Positions 37,695-47,406 are shown, counted from the stretch's first letter. The stretch is 64,000 nucleotides of DNA from Henriciella aquimarina (GCF_002088975.1 NZ_NCST01000019.1:186001-250000), one strand, 5' to 3'. Program-made: numbers and translations. Notes: generated by a model from the letters alone, not told the origin.

Positions 37695-38912
37695 ATGGCT
37701 CTAAACGTCGAAAATATTCGCCAGCAATTCCCGATCCTCCAGCGTGAGGTCAATGGCAAACCGCTGGTCTATCTCGACAATGCCGCGAGCGCCCAGAAGC
37801 CTGACGCCGTCATCGACGCGATGTCAGGGCAGGCCCGCACGGCTTATGCCAATGTCCATCGTGGGCTGCATACGCTCGCCAATGAGACGACGGAGGCCTA
37901 TGAGGGCGCACGCCTGACGGTGCAGCGTTTCATCAATGCCCCCACGCCGGAAAACATTGTCTTCACCAAAGGCGGCACAGAAGCGATCAATCTCGTTGCG
38001 GCCGGGCTCGCGCCAGACATTGAGCCCGGTGACGAGATCGTCCTGTCCGTCATGGAGCATCACTCCAACATCGTCCCGTGGCACTTCCTGCGGGAACGAA
38101 AGGGTGCGGTTCTGAAGTGGGTGCCGGTGCTCGAGGATGGCTCGCTCGACATGGACGCCTTGCGCGACGCCATCGGCCCTCGGACACGCATGGTCGCTAT
38201 GGCACACATGTCGAATGTCCTCGGCACGGTGACCCAGGCGAAAGAGATTACCGAGCTGGCCCACGCGGCTGGCGCAAAGGTCCTCTTTGACGGCTGCCAG
38301 GCAGGTGTTCACCTGGATGTCGACGTGTCCGAGATCGGCTGCGACTTTTACGTTCTGACCGGTCACAAGATTTACGGCCCGACGGGGATCGGTGCCCTGT
38401 ATGGCACCGCAGAGGCTCTGCGAGAGCTTCAGCCCTATCAGGGCGGTGGCGAAATGATCGAAATCGTCGAGCAGGACCGCGTCACCTATAACGAGCCCCC
38501 CCACAAGTTCGAAGCCGGCACCCCGCCGATTCTTGAAGCCATCGGGCTTGGCGCGGCCATGTCGTGGCTTGAGCAGTATGACAAACAGGCCGTTCTGTCC
38601 CACGAACAGTCTCTTTATGATCGTGCGTGCGAGGGCCTTTCTGCCGTCAACGGCCTTGTCATTCACGGCAAGCAGGAGGGGAAGGGGCCCGTCCTGTCCT
38701 TCTCGATAGAGGGCGCGCATCCACATGATATCGCGCAGCTTCTGGACCGTTATGGTGTGGCTGTACGTGCAGGGCATCATTGCGCTCAGCCACTTATGAC
38801 CCATCTAGGAGTCAGTGCCACGGCGCGGGCCAGTTTCGGCATCTACAACACGCATTCAGATGTTGATGTATTTGTCGAGGCCCTCCACAAGGCCCGAGGC
38901 ATGCTGTTATAA
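37695..38912 (+). CDS. sufS: Cysteine desulfurase SufS
   Basis: A 405-residue group II cysteine desulfurase. PLP lysine in LTGHKIYGPTGIG and active-site Cys in RAGHHCAQPLM are visible, as is the family start QFPILQREVNGKPLVYLDNAAS. SufS supplies sulfur to SufBC2D. Two desulfurases in one locus (the IscS-type gene at the front and SufS here) is an arrangement known from alphaproteobacteria. No SufE or SufU partner is seen in this window. Confidence 0.96.
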   Translation: MALNVENIRQQFPILQREVNGKPLVYLDNAASAQKPDAVIDAMSGQARTAYANVHRGLHTLANETTEAYEGARLTVQRFINAPTPENIVFTKGGTEAINLVAAGLAPDIEPGDEIVLSVMEHHSNIVPWHFLRERKGAVLKWVPVLEDGSLDMDALRDAIGPRTRMVAMAHMSNVLGTVTQAKEITELAHAAGAKVLFDGCQAGVHLDVDVSEIGCDFYVLTGHKIYGPTGIGALYGTAEALRELQPYQGGGEMIEIVEQDRVTYNEPPHKFEAGTPPILEAIGLGAAMSWLEQYDKQAVLSHEQSLYDRACEGLSAVNGLVIHGKQEGKGPVLSFSIEGAHPHDIAQLLDRYGVAVRAGHHCAQPLMTHLGVSATARASFGIYNTHSDVDVFVEALHKARGMLL

Positions 38913-38921
38913 GGATTGCAC

Positions 38922-39317
38922 ATGGCTGACGACATGCGCGTAAATGAAACGATGGATCCGGCAGCGAAAGCCGAGGACAGCGAAGCTGCATCCGCGATCC
39001 CGCAGGAAGAGCTGGACCGGCTGACGGATGAGCTCATTGCCGCTTTCAAGACGGTGTTCGATCCCGAGATCCCGGTCGATATTTACGAGCTTGGCCTCAT
39101 CTACAAGGTCGATATCGACGATGACCGCAAGGTTGACGTCGAGATGACCCTGACGGCGCCGGGTTGCCCTGTGGCCGGAGATATGCCGGGCTGGGTCGAG
39201 AATGCGGCGCGCACCGTTGAAGGCGTAAAGGATGTCGAGGTCCGCCTGACCTTCGATCCGCCATGGGATCCATCGCGGATGTCGGACGAGGCGCGTCTCG
39301 CCCTCAATATGCTCTAG
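38922..39317 (+). CDS. sufT: SUF system protein SufT (DUF59/MIP18 family)
   Basis: A 131-residue protein with the MIP18/DUF59 core FDPEIPVDIYELGLIYKV and TLTAPGCPVAGDMPGWV, including the conserved Cys. The family helps mature Fe-S proteins. I choose the ATG at 38922 because AAGGA ends 6 bases before it; the nearby TTG is too close. It sits between sufS and sufA as in other alphaproteobacteria. Confidence 0.93.
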   Translation: MADDMRVNETMDPAAKAEDSEAASAIPQEELDRLTDELIAAFKTVFDPEIPVDIYELGLIYKVDIDDDRKVDVEMTLTAPGCPVAGDMPGWVENAARTVEGVKDVEVRLTFDPPWDPSRMSDEARLALNML

Positions 39318-39352
39318 TTGAAACTCCAGCCGATCGACCTCATCTCTCTATC

Positions 39353-39715
39353 ATGGCCAGACGACCAAGACCGAAACTAGTCAGTCTTACCGACGCCGCG
39401 GCAGAGCGCGTACGGGAGATAATGGACGAGCAGGGCGCCGGATATCTTCGTGTCGGCGTCAAGAATGGCGGTTGCGCCGGCATGGAGTACGTCATGGACT
39501 ATGTCGACGAGCCTGAAGAGCTCGACGAGATCGTCGAGGACAATGGCGTGCGCATCGTCGTGGACTCGAAAGCCATTCTTTTCCTTCTTGGATCCGTCGT
39601 GGATTTCGAGACGACAGCGCTCCACGAAAAATTCGTTTTCCGGAACCCCAACCAGACTGATGCCTGCGGGTGCGGCGAAAGCGTGACCATCGCCCCGGCT
39701 GTGGCCGAAGGTTGA
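39353..39715 (+). CDS. sufA: Fe-S carrier SufA (A-type)
   Basis: A 120-residue A-type carrier. The three conserved cysteines are in GGCAGMEY and CGCGES. A basic start RRPRPKLVSLTDAA precedes the fold. It transfers clusters from SufBC2D to apoproteins. The start at 39353 is preferred because the upstream frame runs through sufT. The stop abuts the stop of the convergent plsC gene without a gap. Confidence 0.94.
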   Translation: MARRPRPKLVSLTDAAAERVREIMDEQGAGYLRVGVKNGGCAGMEYVMDYVDEPEELDEIVEDNGVRIVVDSKAILFLLGSVVDFETTALHEKFVFRNPNQTDACGCGESVTIAPAVAEG

Positions 39716-40513
39716 TTACTCCCGCACGATTGCCGGCTCATGAGTTGTGTCGTCCGCTTTGTCCGGGTCAGGCAGCAGTCGTGTTTCCGTGACCGCTTCA
39801 CCTGTCGCCTCCGCGAGCAATTCAGCTGATCGCTTCTCGATCATCTCCGTCAGCCTGGCGAGAAAAGCCTCCTTCGAAAGCCCCGTCTCAATAGGTGGCA
39901 GGAATTCGATAATGGCTGTTCCAGGTTGTTTGCGAATATCTTCCTGCTGCCAGAAGCAGCCGAGATTTGTCGCCACTGGCACCACAGGGGCATTCATGGC
40001 CTTCTGCATGTGCCAGACACCCGGCTTGTAGCGAAAGTGATAGCCGGGTGGAGCGAGGTGGCCCTCCGGATAGATCAGGATGCGGCGTCCTTCGCCTTTG
40101 GCTTGCTGCAGGCCCTCGGCCAGAGAGGCCGCCTTGCGTTCGCCGCCACCACATGTGTCGATGACGATTGCGCCAAGCTTCTGAAGCAGGCGGCCGACGA
40201 ATGGAAACCGTTCCAGGTGGTCGCCGGTCACGAAGGTGAGATTTTTGACTTCCGGATAGATCAGAAAGCCGTCGCCCCAGCTCTGATGCTTTGCCGCGAG
40301 AATAAAGCTCCCTTCAGGCAGATTTTCGCGGCCGCGGACGTCCACCTTTATCCCGGCCAGGACGCGCAGGCAGATCCGCATGGCCCGCGTATATGACCTG
40401 ATGACGGCCGTTGTCGCGCCACGGCCCGGGAGCACCAGAGTTGGAAGCGCACAAATGACATACACAAAAGAAACAAGGTAATAGACAGCCGTAAAGGCGA
40501 TGCCACGAGCCAT
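39716..40513 (-). CDS. plsC: 1-acyl-sn-glycerol-3-phosphate acyltransferase (PlsC family)
   Basis: A 265-residue acyltransferase. The HX4D motif is HQSWGD, the second block GAIVIDTCGGGERKA is present, and the third block reads LIYPEGHLAPPG in place of the usual PEGTR. A hydrophobic N terminus (about 5-27) anchors it to the membrane. It makes phosphatidic acid from lysophosphatidic acid. The start at 40513 (MARGIAFTAVYYL) is chosen; the longer frame is the tetR gene read in another frame. It lies 11 bases after tetR and probably shares its promoter. Confidence 0.92.
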   Translation of the reverse strand: MARGIAFTAVYYLVSFVYVICALPTLVLPGRGATTAVIRSYTRAMRICLRVLAGIKVDVRGRENLPEGSFILAAKHQSWGDGFLIYPEVKNLTFVTGDHLERFPFVGRLLQKLGAIVIDTCGGGERKAASLAEGLQQAKGEGRRILIYPEGHLAPPGYHFRYKPGVWHMQKAMNAPVVPVATNLGCFWQQEDIRKQPGTAIIEFLPPIETGLSKEAFLARLTEMIEKRSAELLAEATGEAVTETRLLPDPDKADDTTHEPAIVRE

Positions 40514-40524
40514 GAGCGAGTTCC

Positions 40525-41124
40525 CTATTTCTGAAGCAGAATGGCCATGATCGCCCGCGTGAAGGTGTCCACGTGCTGGGTGAAGGGGCCGGAGAAGCGG
40601 TTGTAAATCTTGTGCTGGCCCGCCTGGGAGACGATGCCAAGGCACATGGATGTAGTGACGGCTGCGTTTCCAGCCGGGATTTCCCCGGCATCCATCATCG
40701 CCTGCACAATATGCTCGATGCGCGTGACCGGATCGTCCTGGCGGCGTGAGTCGTGGGGCAGAAAACGGTTGAGAGAGACCAGATGGAAGGAAAAGAGCAG
40801 CCAGTCCTCGTCTGCAAGCCGGCAATAGGCTGTAACAGCCCGGTGGACCCGCTCCTGGAGAGAGCCTGGCTGAGACAAGGCATCGCCCAGCATTTCGCCC
40901 AATCTGTTGTGCGTCTCCATGAACAGGGCAAGAGCGAGCTCGTCTTTACCCTTATAGTGACGATATAGCGCGCCTTCGGACACGCCTGCGGCGCTTGCGA
41001 TTTCACGCGTGGTTGCAGCATCCACCCCGCTATCGATGAAAAGCTGCAGGGCGGCACGTTCAATACGTGGCCGGGCATTCGAGGCCCGAGACTGAGGTGT
41101 GCGAGGCGGTTCCGACATGGTCAT
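40525..41124 (-). CDS. TetR-family transcriptional regulator
   Basis: A 199-residue repressor. The N-terminal helix-turn-helix is RERILRAALQLF-like (PRIERAALQLFIDSGVDAAT) followed by the recognition part SAAGVSEGALYRHYKGKDEL. The C-terminal ligand domain is helical. It lies upstream of plsC and starts 45 bases from a perfect 16-bp palindrome, most likely its operator, so it is probably autoregulatory and controls plsC. The inducer is unknown; a fatty-acyl signal would suit the neighbour. Confidence 0.92.
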   Translation of the reverse strand: MTMSEPPRTPQSRASNARPRIERAALQLFIDSGVDAATTREIASAAGVSEGALYRHYKGKDELALALFMETHNRLGEMLGDALSQPGSLQERVHRAVTAYCRLADEDWLLFSFHLVSLNRFLPHDSRRQDDPVTRIEHIVQAMMDAGEIPAGNAAVTTSMCLGIVSQAGQHKIYNRFSGPFTQHVDTFTRAIMAILLQK

Positions 41125-41156
41125 GCTTTCCGTTTTCAGCCTTGGTACATAGGATT

Positions 41157-41184
41157 GCTTTAAAGCACAAGTGAGCGCTCACTT
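41157..41184. promoter_or_regulatory. TetR operator: perfect palindrome upstream of tetR-plsC
   Basis: AAGTGAGCGCTCACTT at 41169-41184 is a perfect 16-bp palindrome of the size bound by TetR dimers. A second perfect 10-bp palindrome GCTTTAAAGC (41157-41166) lies 2 bases closer to the tetR start. On the minus strand TCACTT, 17 bases, and TATGTA could be -35 and -10 elements overlapped by the operator. Confidence 0.7.
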
Positions 41185-41349
41185 ACTATTTTGCAATGAG
41201 ATCATGTGCCGATAGGGTGTACTTGATCGGAGGACTGCCGTGACCTGTCAGGCAGGCGAAACTGCTATCGCGCGTTGATTGGTCTTGTTTGCAATGTAAG
41301 GCCTCCACAGATATAGCCACGAGCTCGAAATCGCGGGGAGACTGACATA

Positions 41350-41733
41350 ATGAAATCAAGACTGGCGGCGGCTGCGCTTCTTTCAGGCGCTATTGCACCT
41401 GTAGCACTTGCGCAGGACCAGGGCGGTGGAGCCGGCGGCGGCATCATGGCGCAGCTGATATTCTTCGTGCCCCTGATTCTCATCTTCTACTTTCTCCTCA
41501 TTCGTCCTGCCAATCAGCGTCAGAAACGCCATAAGGCGATGATCGAGGGCGTCGTCCGCGGCGACACGATCATCACGTCGGGCGGCCTGATCGGCAAGGT
41601 GACCAAGGTGACGGATCAGGAAATCAGCGTGGATCTGGCCGAAGGGGTCCGGGTCCGCGTCGTGAAGGGCATGATTGCCGATGTTCGCGGCAAGGACGAG
41701 CCTGCTGCGGCCAACGACTCCAAATCCTCCTGA
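41350..41733 (+). CDS. yajC: Sec translocase accessory subunit YajC
   Basis: A 127-residue inner-membrane protein. Residues 1-22 look signal-like (KSRLAAAALLSGAIAPVALAQ), then a hydrophobic helix (about 35-55, LIFFVPLILIFYFLLIRPANQRQKR) with the family motif RPANQRQK. A C-terminal domain GDTIITSGGLIGKVTKV follows. It assists SecDF. It is first in yajC-secD-secF. The 165-base region upstream, beyond the TetR palindrome, presumably holds its promoter. Confidence 0.95.
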   Translation: MKSRLAAAALLSGAIAPVALAQDQGGGAGGGIMAQLIFFVPLILIFYFLLIRPANQRQKRHKAMIEGVVRGDTIITSGGLIGKVTKVTDQEISVDLAEGVRVRVVKGMIADVRGKDEPAAANDSKSS

Positions 41734-41756
41734 ATAACTGAGCGGGATCCGCAGCC

Positions 41757-43433
41757 ATGCTGAATTTTCCGACCTGGAAAGTCTTGCTGATTTGCCTGGT
41801 GCTCGTCTGGGGTGGGCTGCTGGCCCTGCCCAATGCGTTCAGTGATGGCTTCCTCGGCATTGCGCCCAGAGATACCGGCGCGTCCGACGCGCAGTCTGTT
41901 GCTGCCTTCGAAGCGCAAAAGGAGGCTGCCGAGAATTCCTGGTGGCCGAGCTTTCTGCCAAACAACAAGGTCAATCTCGGGCTGGACCTTCAGGGCGGGG
42001 TCTACCTGCTGACTGAAATCAATCCCGACGAAGTGGCTGCAAACCGGCTTGAGACGCTTCAGGCCGATATCGTGCAGGAGCTCAACAAGCCGCCACTGAT
42101 CAAGCGGGATGTGCCGGAGCAGCAGGGCAGTACGCTGCCGATCAGGCTGCGTGATCCCTCCCAGATGGATGATGCCGTAAAACGTCTCCGGCGGATCAAT
42201 CCCACCATTGGGCTCGGTGGTGGCGAAAAGGTAATGAGCATCAATGAAGTCAATGACGAGCTGATCAACATCACCGTCTCCGACAGCGCGAAGCAGGCGC
42301 TGGCAACCGATGCACAGGACAAGATGATCGAGATCATCCGGCGCAGGCTCGACCCCGACGGGGTGAGTGAAATCGCGATCACGCCGCAGGGCGACACGCG
42401 CATCGTGATTGAAGCGCCCGGTGAGGCCGACCCGCGCCGCATCAAGGATATTCTGAGCCAGGCTGGCCGTATGACCTTCAACATGGCGGATATGGATCCG
42501 TCGGCCATCCGGGCTGCTGAGGCCACGCGCCCCCGGCCGGGCTGGGAGCTGGTCCAGGATACCGATGGCCGGCCCATGCTGATCAACCGCACACCGGTCG
42601 TGACCGGTAGCGACATTGCCACCGCCAATCAGGGGCGTGACCCCGACGACAACTCCGCAGCCGTCGATTTCCGGCTGACCGGCTCCGGCAAGGAACGTTT
42701 TGGCCGGGCGACGGCGAACAATCGCGGGGAAATCTTCGCTATTGTTCTGGATGGCACAGTCATGTCCGCCCCCAGGATCAATGAGCCGATTTGGGGTGGA
42801 AGCGTTCAGATTACCGGCGACTTCAGCGTTGAAGAGGCGCAGGACCTTGCCGCCATCATCGAGGCCGGCGAACTGCCCGCGAAGCTGAACTTTATCGAAG
42901 AGCGCACGGTCGGGCCGGGCCTCGGGGCCGACTCGATCCGGGCCGGGACACGGGCCAGCCTTATCGGTCTGGTTCTCGTCGGCGTCTTCATGATCATTGC
43001 CTATGGCCTTATGGGCGGGTTTGCCGTGGGGTCGCTGCTGACGAACATCATCCTGATCCTCGGGGCCCTCTCAGGGCTTGGCGCGACACTGACCTTGCCC
43101 GGTATTGCCGGTATCGTTCTGACCATCGGTATGGCGGTCGACGCCAATGTCATCGTGTTCGAGAGGATCCGGGAGGAACAACGAAACAGGCGATCACCGG
43201 CCACGGCGATTGTCGCCGGCTATGAAAGGGCGCTCGCAACCATTCTTGACGCGAACATCACCACCTTCATCGCTGCAGCGATCCTTTACATGCTTGGCTC
43301 CGGCCCGGTGAAAGGCTTCGCTGTTACCCTCGCGATCGGTATCGTGACCTCCGTGTTCACCGCTTTCGTCATCACGCGCTGGTTCACCGCCATGTGGGTG
43401 AAATCGATGAAGCCGCGCAGGCTGGCAATCTGA
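41757..43433 (+). CDS. secD: Protein translocase subunit SecD
   Basis: A 558-residue membrane protein. One N-terminal helix (about 6-26) is followed by a large periplasmic P1 domain with LGLDLQGGVYLLTEI. Five C-terminal helices carry GLVLVGVFMIIAYGLMGG, the proton-relay region FERIREE, and TIGMAVDANVIVF. With SecF it uses the proton motive force to aid protein export. The start at 41757 is 23 bases after yajC. Confidence 0.96.
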   Translation: MLNFPTWKVLLICLVLVWGGLLALPNAFSDGFLGIAPRDTGASDAQSVAAFEAQKEAAENSWWPSFLPNNKVNLGLDLQGGVYLLTEINPDEVAANRLETLQADIVQELNKPPLIKRDVPEQQGSTLPIRLRDPSQMDDAVKRLRRINPTIGLGGGEKVMSINEVNDELINITVSDSAKQALATDAQDKMIEIIRRRLDPDGVSEIAITPQGDTRIVIEAPGEADPRRIKDILSQAGRMTFNMADMDPSAIRAAEATRPRPGWELVQDTDGRPMLINRTPVVTGSDIATANQGRDPDDNSAAVDFRLTGSGKERFGRATANNRGEIFAIVLDGTVMSAPRINEPIWGGSVQITGDFSVEEAQDLAAIIEAGELPAKLNFIEERTVGPGLGADSIRAGTRASLIGLVLVGVFMIIAYGLMGGFAVGSLLTNIILILGALSGLGATLTLPGIAGIVLTIGMAVDANVIVFERIREEQRNRRSPATAIVAGYERALATILDANITTFIAAAILYMLGSGPVKGFAVTLAIGIVTSVFTAFVITRWFTAMWVKSMKPRRLAI

Positions 43434-43444
43434 GGAATTTACCC

Positions 43445-44410
43445 ATGCTTCTCCAATACTGGCCTCAGAGAACCAACGTCCCGTTCATGGCGTTCCGCTT
43501 CCCGGCCTTCCTCGTCTCCTTGCTGCTGATTGCGGCGGCTTTCGCCCTGATCTTCACAAAGGGCTTGAATTTCGGGATCGATTTCGCGGGCGGGTCCGTC
43601 ATCGAGATCGAGCAGCCGGAAGGTGTCAACGAGCAGGACGTCCGCACAGTCCTAGGCGATCTCGGGCTCGGTGACGTCCAGGTCAACGCGGCTCGCGGCA
43701 CCGGGGTCGAAGGCATCGAGGTGATCGTCATCCGCTTTGCGATCCAGGAGAGCGGAAGCGGAGACCAGGAAGCTGCCCAGCAGACCGCGAATAATGAGGT
43801 CCGCGCGGCGCTGGAAGACGCTTTTCCAGGCGTGAATATCCGAAGCAGTGCGGCGGTCGGTCCGAAAGTGTCCAGTGAGCTTCTCAAGAGCGGCCTGACG
43901 GCACTTGGCGTCGCGCTGGCACTGATGATGGTCTACATCTCGTTCCGTTTCCAGTGGCAGTATGCCTTGGGCGCTGTGGCGGCGCTGTTCCATGATGTCA
44001 TCATCACCATGGGCATGTTTGCGCTGACGCAATTCGAATTCAATCTTTCGACGATTGCCGCACTCCTGACCATTGTCGGTTACTCGATGAACGACACGGT
44101 GATCATTTTCGACCGCGTTCGCGAGGAAGCTCGCAAGTACAAGAAGCTCGAACTGGCCAAGGTCATCGATATCGCCGTCAACGAAACGCTTTCACGTACC
44201 CTCCTGACGTCTGGCACGACGCTGATCGCGCTATTCAGCATTTATCTCTTCGGTGGGACGGTGCTGAGCGGGATGAGTTTCGCGCTGATCTTCGGCGTGA
44301 TTGTCGGGACCTACTCGTCCGTGTTCGTGGCCTCCGCCATCGTGCTTCTGCTCGGCATCGACCGGGGCGAAAAGAAACGGCGTGAAGTCGCAGGCTTCCA
44401 GGGCGTCTGA
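43445..44410 (+). CDS. secF: Protein translocase subunit SecF
   Basis: A 321-residue membrane protein with the FGIDFAGG motif in the periplasmic loop and VGYSMNDTVIIFDRVREE in the transmembrane proton-relay region. Six helices in total, an N-terminal one near 20-40 and five from about 155. The start at 43445 (MLLQYWPQ) is chosen; a longer frame begins inside secD. It lies 11 bases after secD. Confidence 0.95.
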   Translation: MLLQYWPQRTNVPFMAFRFPAFLVSLLLIAAAFALIFTKGLNFGIDFAGGSVIEIEQPEGVNEQDVRTVLGDLGLGDVQVNAARGTGVEGIEVIVIRFAIQESGSGDQEAAQQTANNEVRAALEDAFPGVNIRSSAAVGPKVSSELLKSGLTALGVALALMMVYISFRFQWQYALGAVAALFHDVIITMGMFALTQFEFNLSTIAALLTIVGYSMNDTVIIFDRVREEARKYKKLELAKVIDIAVNETLSRTLLTSGTTLIALFSIYLFGGTVLSGMSFALIFGVIVGTYSSVFVASAIVLLLGIDRGEKKRREVAGFQGV

Positions 44411-44426
44411 CGACGCAAGGGGCCGA

Positions 44427-45191
44427 TCAAAACGCAAATTGCTCGCGCAGGATGCGTTCATCGAGGGCATGCCCCGGATCGAACAGCATCGTCAACGGCT
44501 TGGAGCGGTCCTCATGAACCGTGACCGTCGCGATATCGCGGACTTCCTGGTTATCGGCGGCCGCTGACACGGGGCGGCGATTGGGCTCAACAATATCGAA
44601 CTCCACCTTCGCATCGTGCCGGAGCAGGGCGCCGCGCCACCGCCTCGGGCGGAACGAGCTGACAGGGGTCAGAGCCAGGAGATTGGCACCGATCGGAAGG
44701 ATCGGGCCATGCGCCGAAAGGTTATAGGCCGTCGAGCCGGCCGGCGTTGCGACCATGATGCCATCACAGGTCAGCTCACTCATCCGCTCTCGTCCATCGA
44801 CGCGGATACTCAGCTTCGCGCTTTGCGCTGTTTCGCGGAAGAGGGAGACCTCATTGATGGCAAGACGCTCATAGCGTTCGCCATTGACGTCGGTGGCAAT
44901 CATCCGCAGTGGCATCAGTGTCGCCTTGGCCGCTTTGTTGATTCGCTCGTAGAGGTCTTCCTCATCGAAATCGTTCATGAGAAAACCGACCGTGCCGCGG
45001 TTCATGCCGTAGACTGGTTTGCTGTCATCGAACCGCCTGCGCATGGCCTCCAGCATCGCACCGTCGCCGCCGAGCGCGACAATCACCTCGGCATCTTCTT
45101 CTGCGCATTGACCATAGCGATGTGTCAGACGCTGCAGCGCATCCTGGGCTTCGGGACGGCGGGAGGCCGTGAAGGCGATTTGTATTTTCAT
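44427..45191 (-). CDS. nadK: NAD kinase
   Basis: A 254-residue ATP-NAD kinase that makes NADP. The catalytic GGDG is in [15 protein letters not shown], the second block is [13 protein letters not shown], and the conserved SxAY region is [22 protein letters not shown]. It is the shorter bacterial type. I choose ATG at 45191; another ATG 9 bases upstream is equally open and no ribosome site decides. It is convergent to secF and divergent to the aldolase gene. Confidence 0.93.
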   Translation of the reverse strand: MKIQIAFTASRRPEAQDALQRLTHRYGQCAEEDAEVIVALGGDGAMLEAMRRRFDDSKPVYGMNRGTVGFLMNDFDEEDLYERINKAAKATLMPLRMIATDVNGERYERLAINEVSLFRETAQSAKLSIRVDGRERMSELTCDGIMVATPAGSTAYNLSAHGPILPIGANLLALTPVSSFRPRRWRGALLRHDAKVEFDIVEPNRRPVSAAADNQEVRDIATVTVHEDRSKPLTMLFDPGHALDERILREQFAF

Positions 45192-45270
45192 GCCGCCCAT
45201 GTCAGGCGCTCGCGGCCAAGCGTCAAGCGTGGATACGTGCGGGCTGGCGTCCCGTACGGTTTATCCTGTA

Positions 45271-45290
45271 TGATGTAGTCAACTATATCA
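45271..45290. promoter_or_regulatory. Candidate operator just ahead of the class II aldolase gene
   Basis: A 20-bp inverted repeat of form TGATnTAGTnnACTAnATCA: 8 of 10 base pairs match. It ends where the ribosome site AGGAGG begins (45290-45295), 10 bases before the ATG. A repressor bound here would block transcription or early elongation. It has the size and symmetry expected for GntR- or MarR-type regulators; none is encoded next to it. Confidence 0.55.
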
Positions 45291-45300
45291 GGAGGATACG

Positions 45301-46077
45301 ATGCCGGACGACATGAAGGCCTTGAACGTCAAGGACGCGGTGAGCGCGGAAGAATGGAAAGCCCGTGTCGATTGCGCCATGCTCTATCGGCTTGTCGCGC
45401 TGCATGGCTGGGACGACATGATCTTTACCCATATCTCGCATCGCGTGCCGGGGCCTGAGCATCACTTTCTCATCAATCCCTATGGCATGTTCTTCGATGA
45501 AATCACGGCCTCCTCCCTCGTGAAGGTCGACCTGGACGGCAATATCGTCAGCGACACGCCTTACTTCATCAATCCGGCTGGCTTCACGATTCATTCCGCC
45601 ATCCACGCCAATCGTGAGGATGCCAATGTTGTCATCCACCTTCACACCGATCAGGGCGTTGCCGTTTCGGCCCAGAAGGAAGGCCTCTTGCCGATTTCGC
45701 AGACCGCGATGATCGTTCGCGAAGATCTCGCCTATCACGATTATGAAGGCGTTGCGCTGGACCTGGATGAACGTGAGCGGCTCGTCGCCGACCTCGGGCC
45801 CGAAAAATCCAGCATGCTGCTTTGCAATCATGGTACGCTGACATGTGGTGAAACGGCATCGATGGCTTTCACCCGCATGTTCTTCCTGGAGCGGGCCTGC
45901 AACATGCAGGTCATGGCGCTCGCTGGCGGGCGTGAGAATGTGGTCGAGTGCGGCCGGGATATTCAGGAGAAGGTCGCCGGGCAGGGCGCTGCTGGCTTGT
46001 CGACGCTCTCTGAGAAGCTGATCTGGCCCGGGCTCACGCGCAAGCTGGATCGCGAAATGCCGGGATATGACATTTAG
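45301..46077 (+). CDS. Class II aldolase/adducin-family protein
   Basis: A 258-residue protein of the class II aldolase/adducin fold. Zinc ligand motifs HLHTDQG and NHGTLTCG are visible, as is the core MIFTHISHRVPG. Members include fuculose-phosphate aldolase, ribulose-phosphate epimerases and putative carbonyl-group lyases. The exact substrate cannot be told. It has a strong AGGAGG site and the candidate operator directly upstream, so regulated expression is likely. The following hemA gene is 111 bases away. Confidence 0.85.
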   Translation: MPDDMKALNVKDAVSAEEWKARVDCAMLYRLVALHGWDDMIFTHISHRVPGPEHHFLINPYGMFFDEITASSLVKVDLDGNIVSDTPYFINPAGFTIHSAIHANREDANVVIHLHTDQGVAVSAQKEGLLPISQTAMIVREDLAYHDYEGVALDLDERERLVADLGPEKSSMLLCNHGTLTCGETASMAFTRMFFLERACNMQVMALAGGRENVVECGRDIQEKVAGQGAAGLSTLSEKLIWPGLTRKLDREMPGYDI

Positions 46078-46188
46078 GCTGAAAGTGCGACATTTGCGGC
46101 GTAAGCACATTCCCCTATAGATACCGTCGGATGGCTTTGCCATATACGCCGTACATAAGGTTGAGCCCGGACAGCGGAAGCAAAAGAT

Positions 46189-47406
46189 ATGAAACATATC
46201 AAGGCATTCGAAAACGCCCTCACGACGATTCACGGTGAGGGGCGTTATCGCGTTTTCGTCGATCTGCACCGTCACCGGGGCCGTTTCCCCAAGGCGACGG
46301 CCCGTTTCGAGGATGGCGAACGCGAGATCACTGTCTGGTGTTCGAATGACTATCTCGGCATGGGGCAGGACGAGACCGTTCTGGAAGCCATGCACGAGGC
46401 AATCGACAGTTTCGGTGCCGGATCCGGCGGAACTCGTAATATTTCGGGTACGACGCGCTACCACGTTGACCTGGAGCGCGAGCTTGCCGATCTGCACGGC
46501 AAGACGGGCGCGCTTTTGTTCACGTCCGGCTATGTTGCGAACGAAGCTACGCTCTCCACTCTGGGTAAGATTCTGCCCGGGCTGATCATCTATTCCGATG
46601 AGCTGAACCACGCCTCCATGATTGAGGGCATTCGCCGCTCGGGCGCAGATCGCCGGATCTTCCGCCACAATGATGTGGAACATCTCCGCGCGCTGATGGA
46701 GAATGACGATGCAGACCGTCCGAAGCTGATCGCCTTCGAAAGCGTCTATTCGATGGACGGCGACATTGGTCCCATTGAGAAGATCTGCGACCTGGCAGAC
46801 GAGTTCGATGCCCTGACCTATCTCGATGAAGTCCATGCCGTCGGCATGTACGGCAAGGAAGGCGCTGGGGTGGCTCAGCGCGACGGTCTGATGGACCGTG
46901 TCGACATCATCGAAGGCACGCTCGGCAAGGCCTATGGCGTGATGGGCGGCTATATCGCGGCCCATGAGACGATGATCGACGCCATCCGCTCCATGGCCTC
47001 CGGCTTTATCTTCACGACCTCGACCTGTCCGGTGATGGCCGCCGGGGCCCTGAGCAGCATTCGCAAGCTACGTTCGGACGAGGGACGCAAGCTTCGCGCC
47101 GATCACCAAGCAAAGGCCGCGCTCCTGAAAGAGAAATTCCGTGAGGCGGGTCTGCCCGTGATGGACAGCGTGACCCACATCGTGCCGCTGCTGGTCGGGG
47201 ATCCGGAGAAGTGCAAGGCGCTTTCCGATACGCTTCTGTTCGATTTCGGCATTTACGTTCAGCCCATCAATTACCCGACCGTGCCGCGCGGCACCGAGCG
47301 GCTCCGGTTTACGCCGGGCCCGGTTCACGATGAGGCGATGATGGACGAGCTGGTGTCTTCGATCCTGGCGGTCTGGAAACAGCTCGGACTGGCCGAGGCC
47401 GCCTGA
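46189..47406 (+). CDS. hemA: 5-aminolevulinate synthase
   Basis: A 405-residue PLP enzyme condensing glycine with succinyl-CoA, the C4 (Shemin) route to haem of alphaproteobacteria. Features: [11 protein letters not shown] near the N terminus, [40 protein letters not shown] and the PLP lysine in [16 protein letters not shown]. The length is normal. The 111-base upstream region holds a short ATGGC/GCCAT hairpin but no regulator site I recognise. Confidence 0.97.
   Translation: MKHIKAFENALTTIHGEGRYRVFVDLHRHRGRFPKATARFEDGEREITVWCSNDYLGMGQDETVLEAMHEAIDSFGAGSGGTRNISGTTRYHVDLERELADLHGKTGALLFTSGYVANEATLSTLGKILPGLIIYSDELNHASMIEGIRRSGADRRIFRHNDVEHLRALMENDDADRPKLIAFESVYSMDGDIGPIEKICDLADEFDALTYLDEVHAVGMYGKEGAGVAQRDGLMDRVDIIEGTLGKAYGVMGGYIAAHETMIDAIRSMASGFIFTTSTCPVMAAGALSSIRKLRSDEGRKLRADHQAKAALLKEKFREAGLPVMDSVTHIVPLLVGDPEKCKALSDTLLFDFGIYVQPINYPTVPRGTERLRFTPGPVHDEAMMDELVSSILAVWKQLGLAEAA

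Noticed and set aside
45283-46965. 560-codon minus-strand frame opposite the aldolase and hemA genes
   Set aside because: Spans two well-supported genes and the hemA promoter; no family resemblance.
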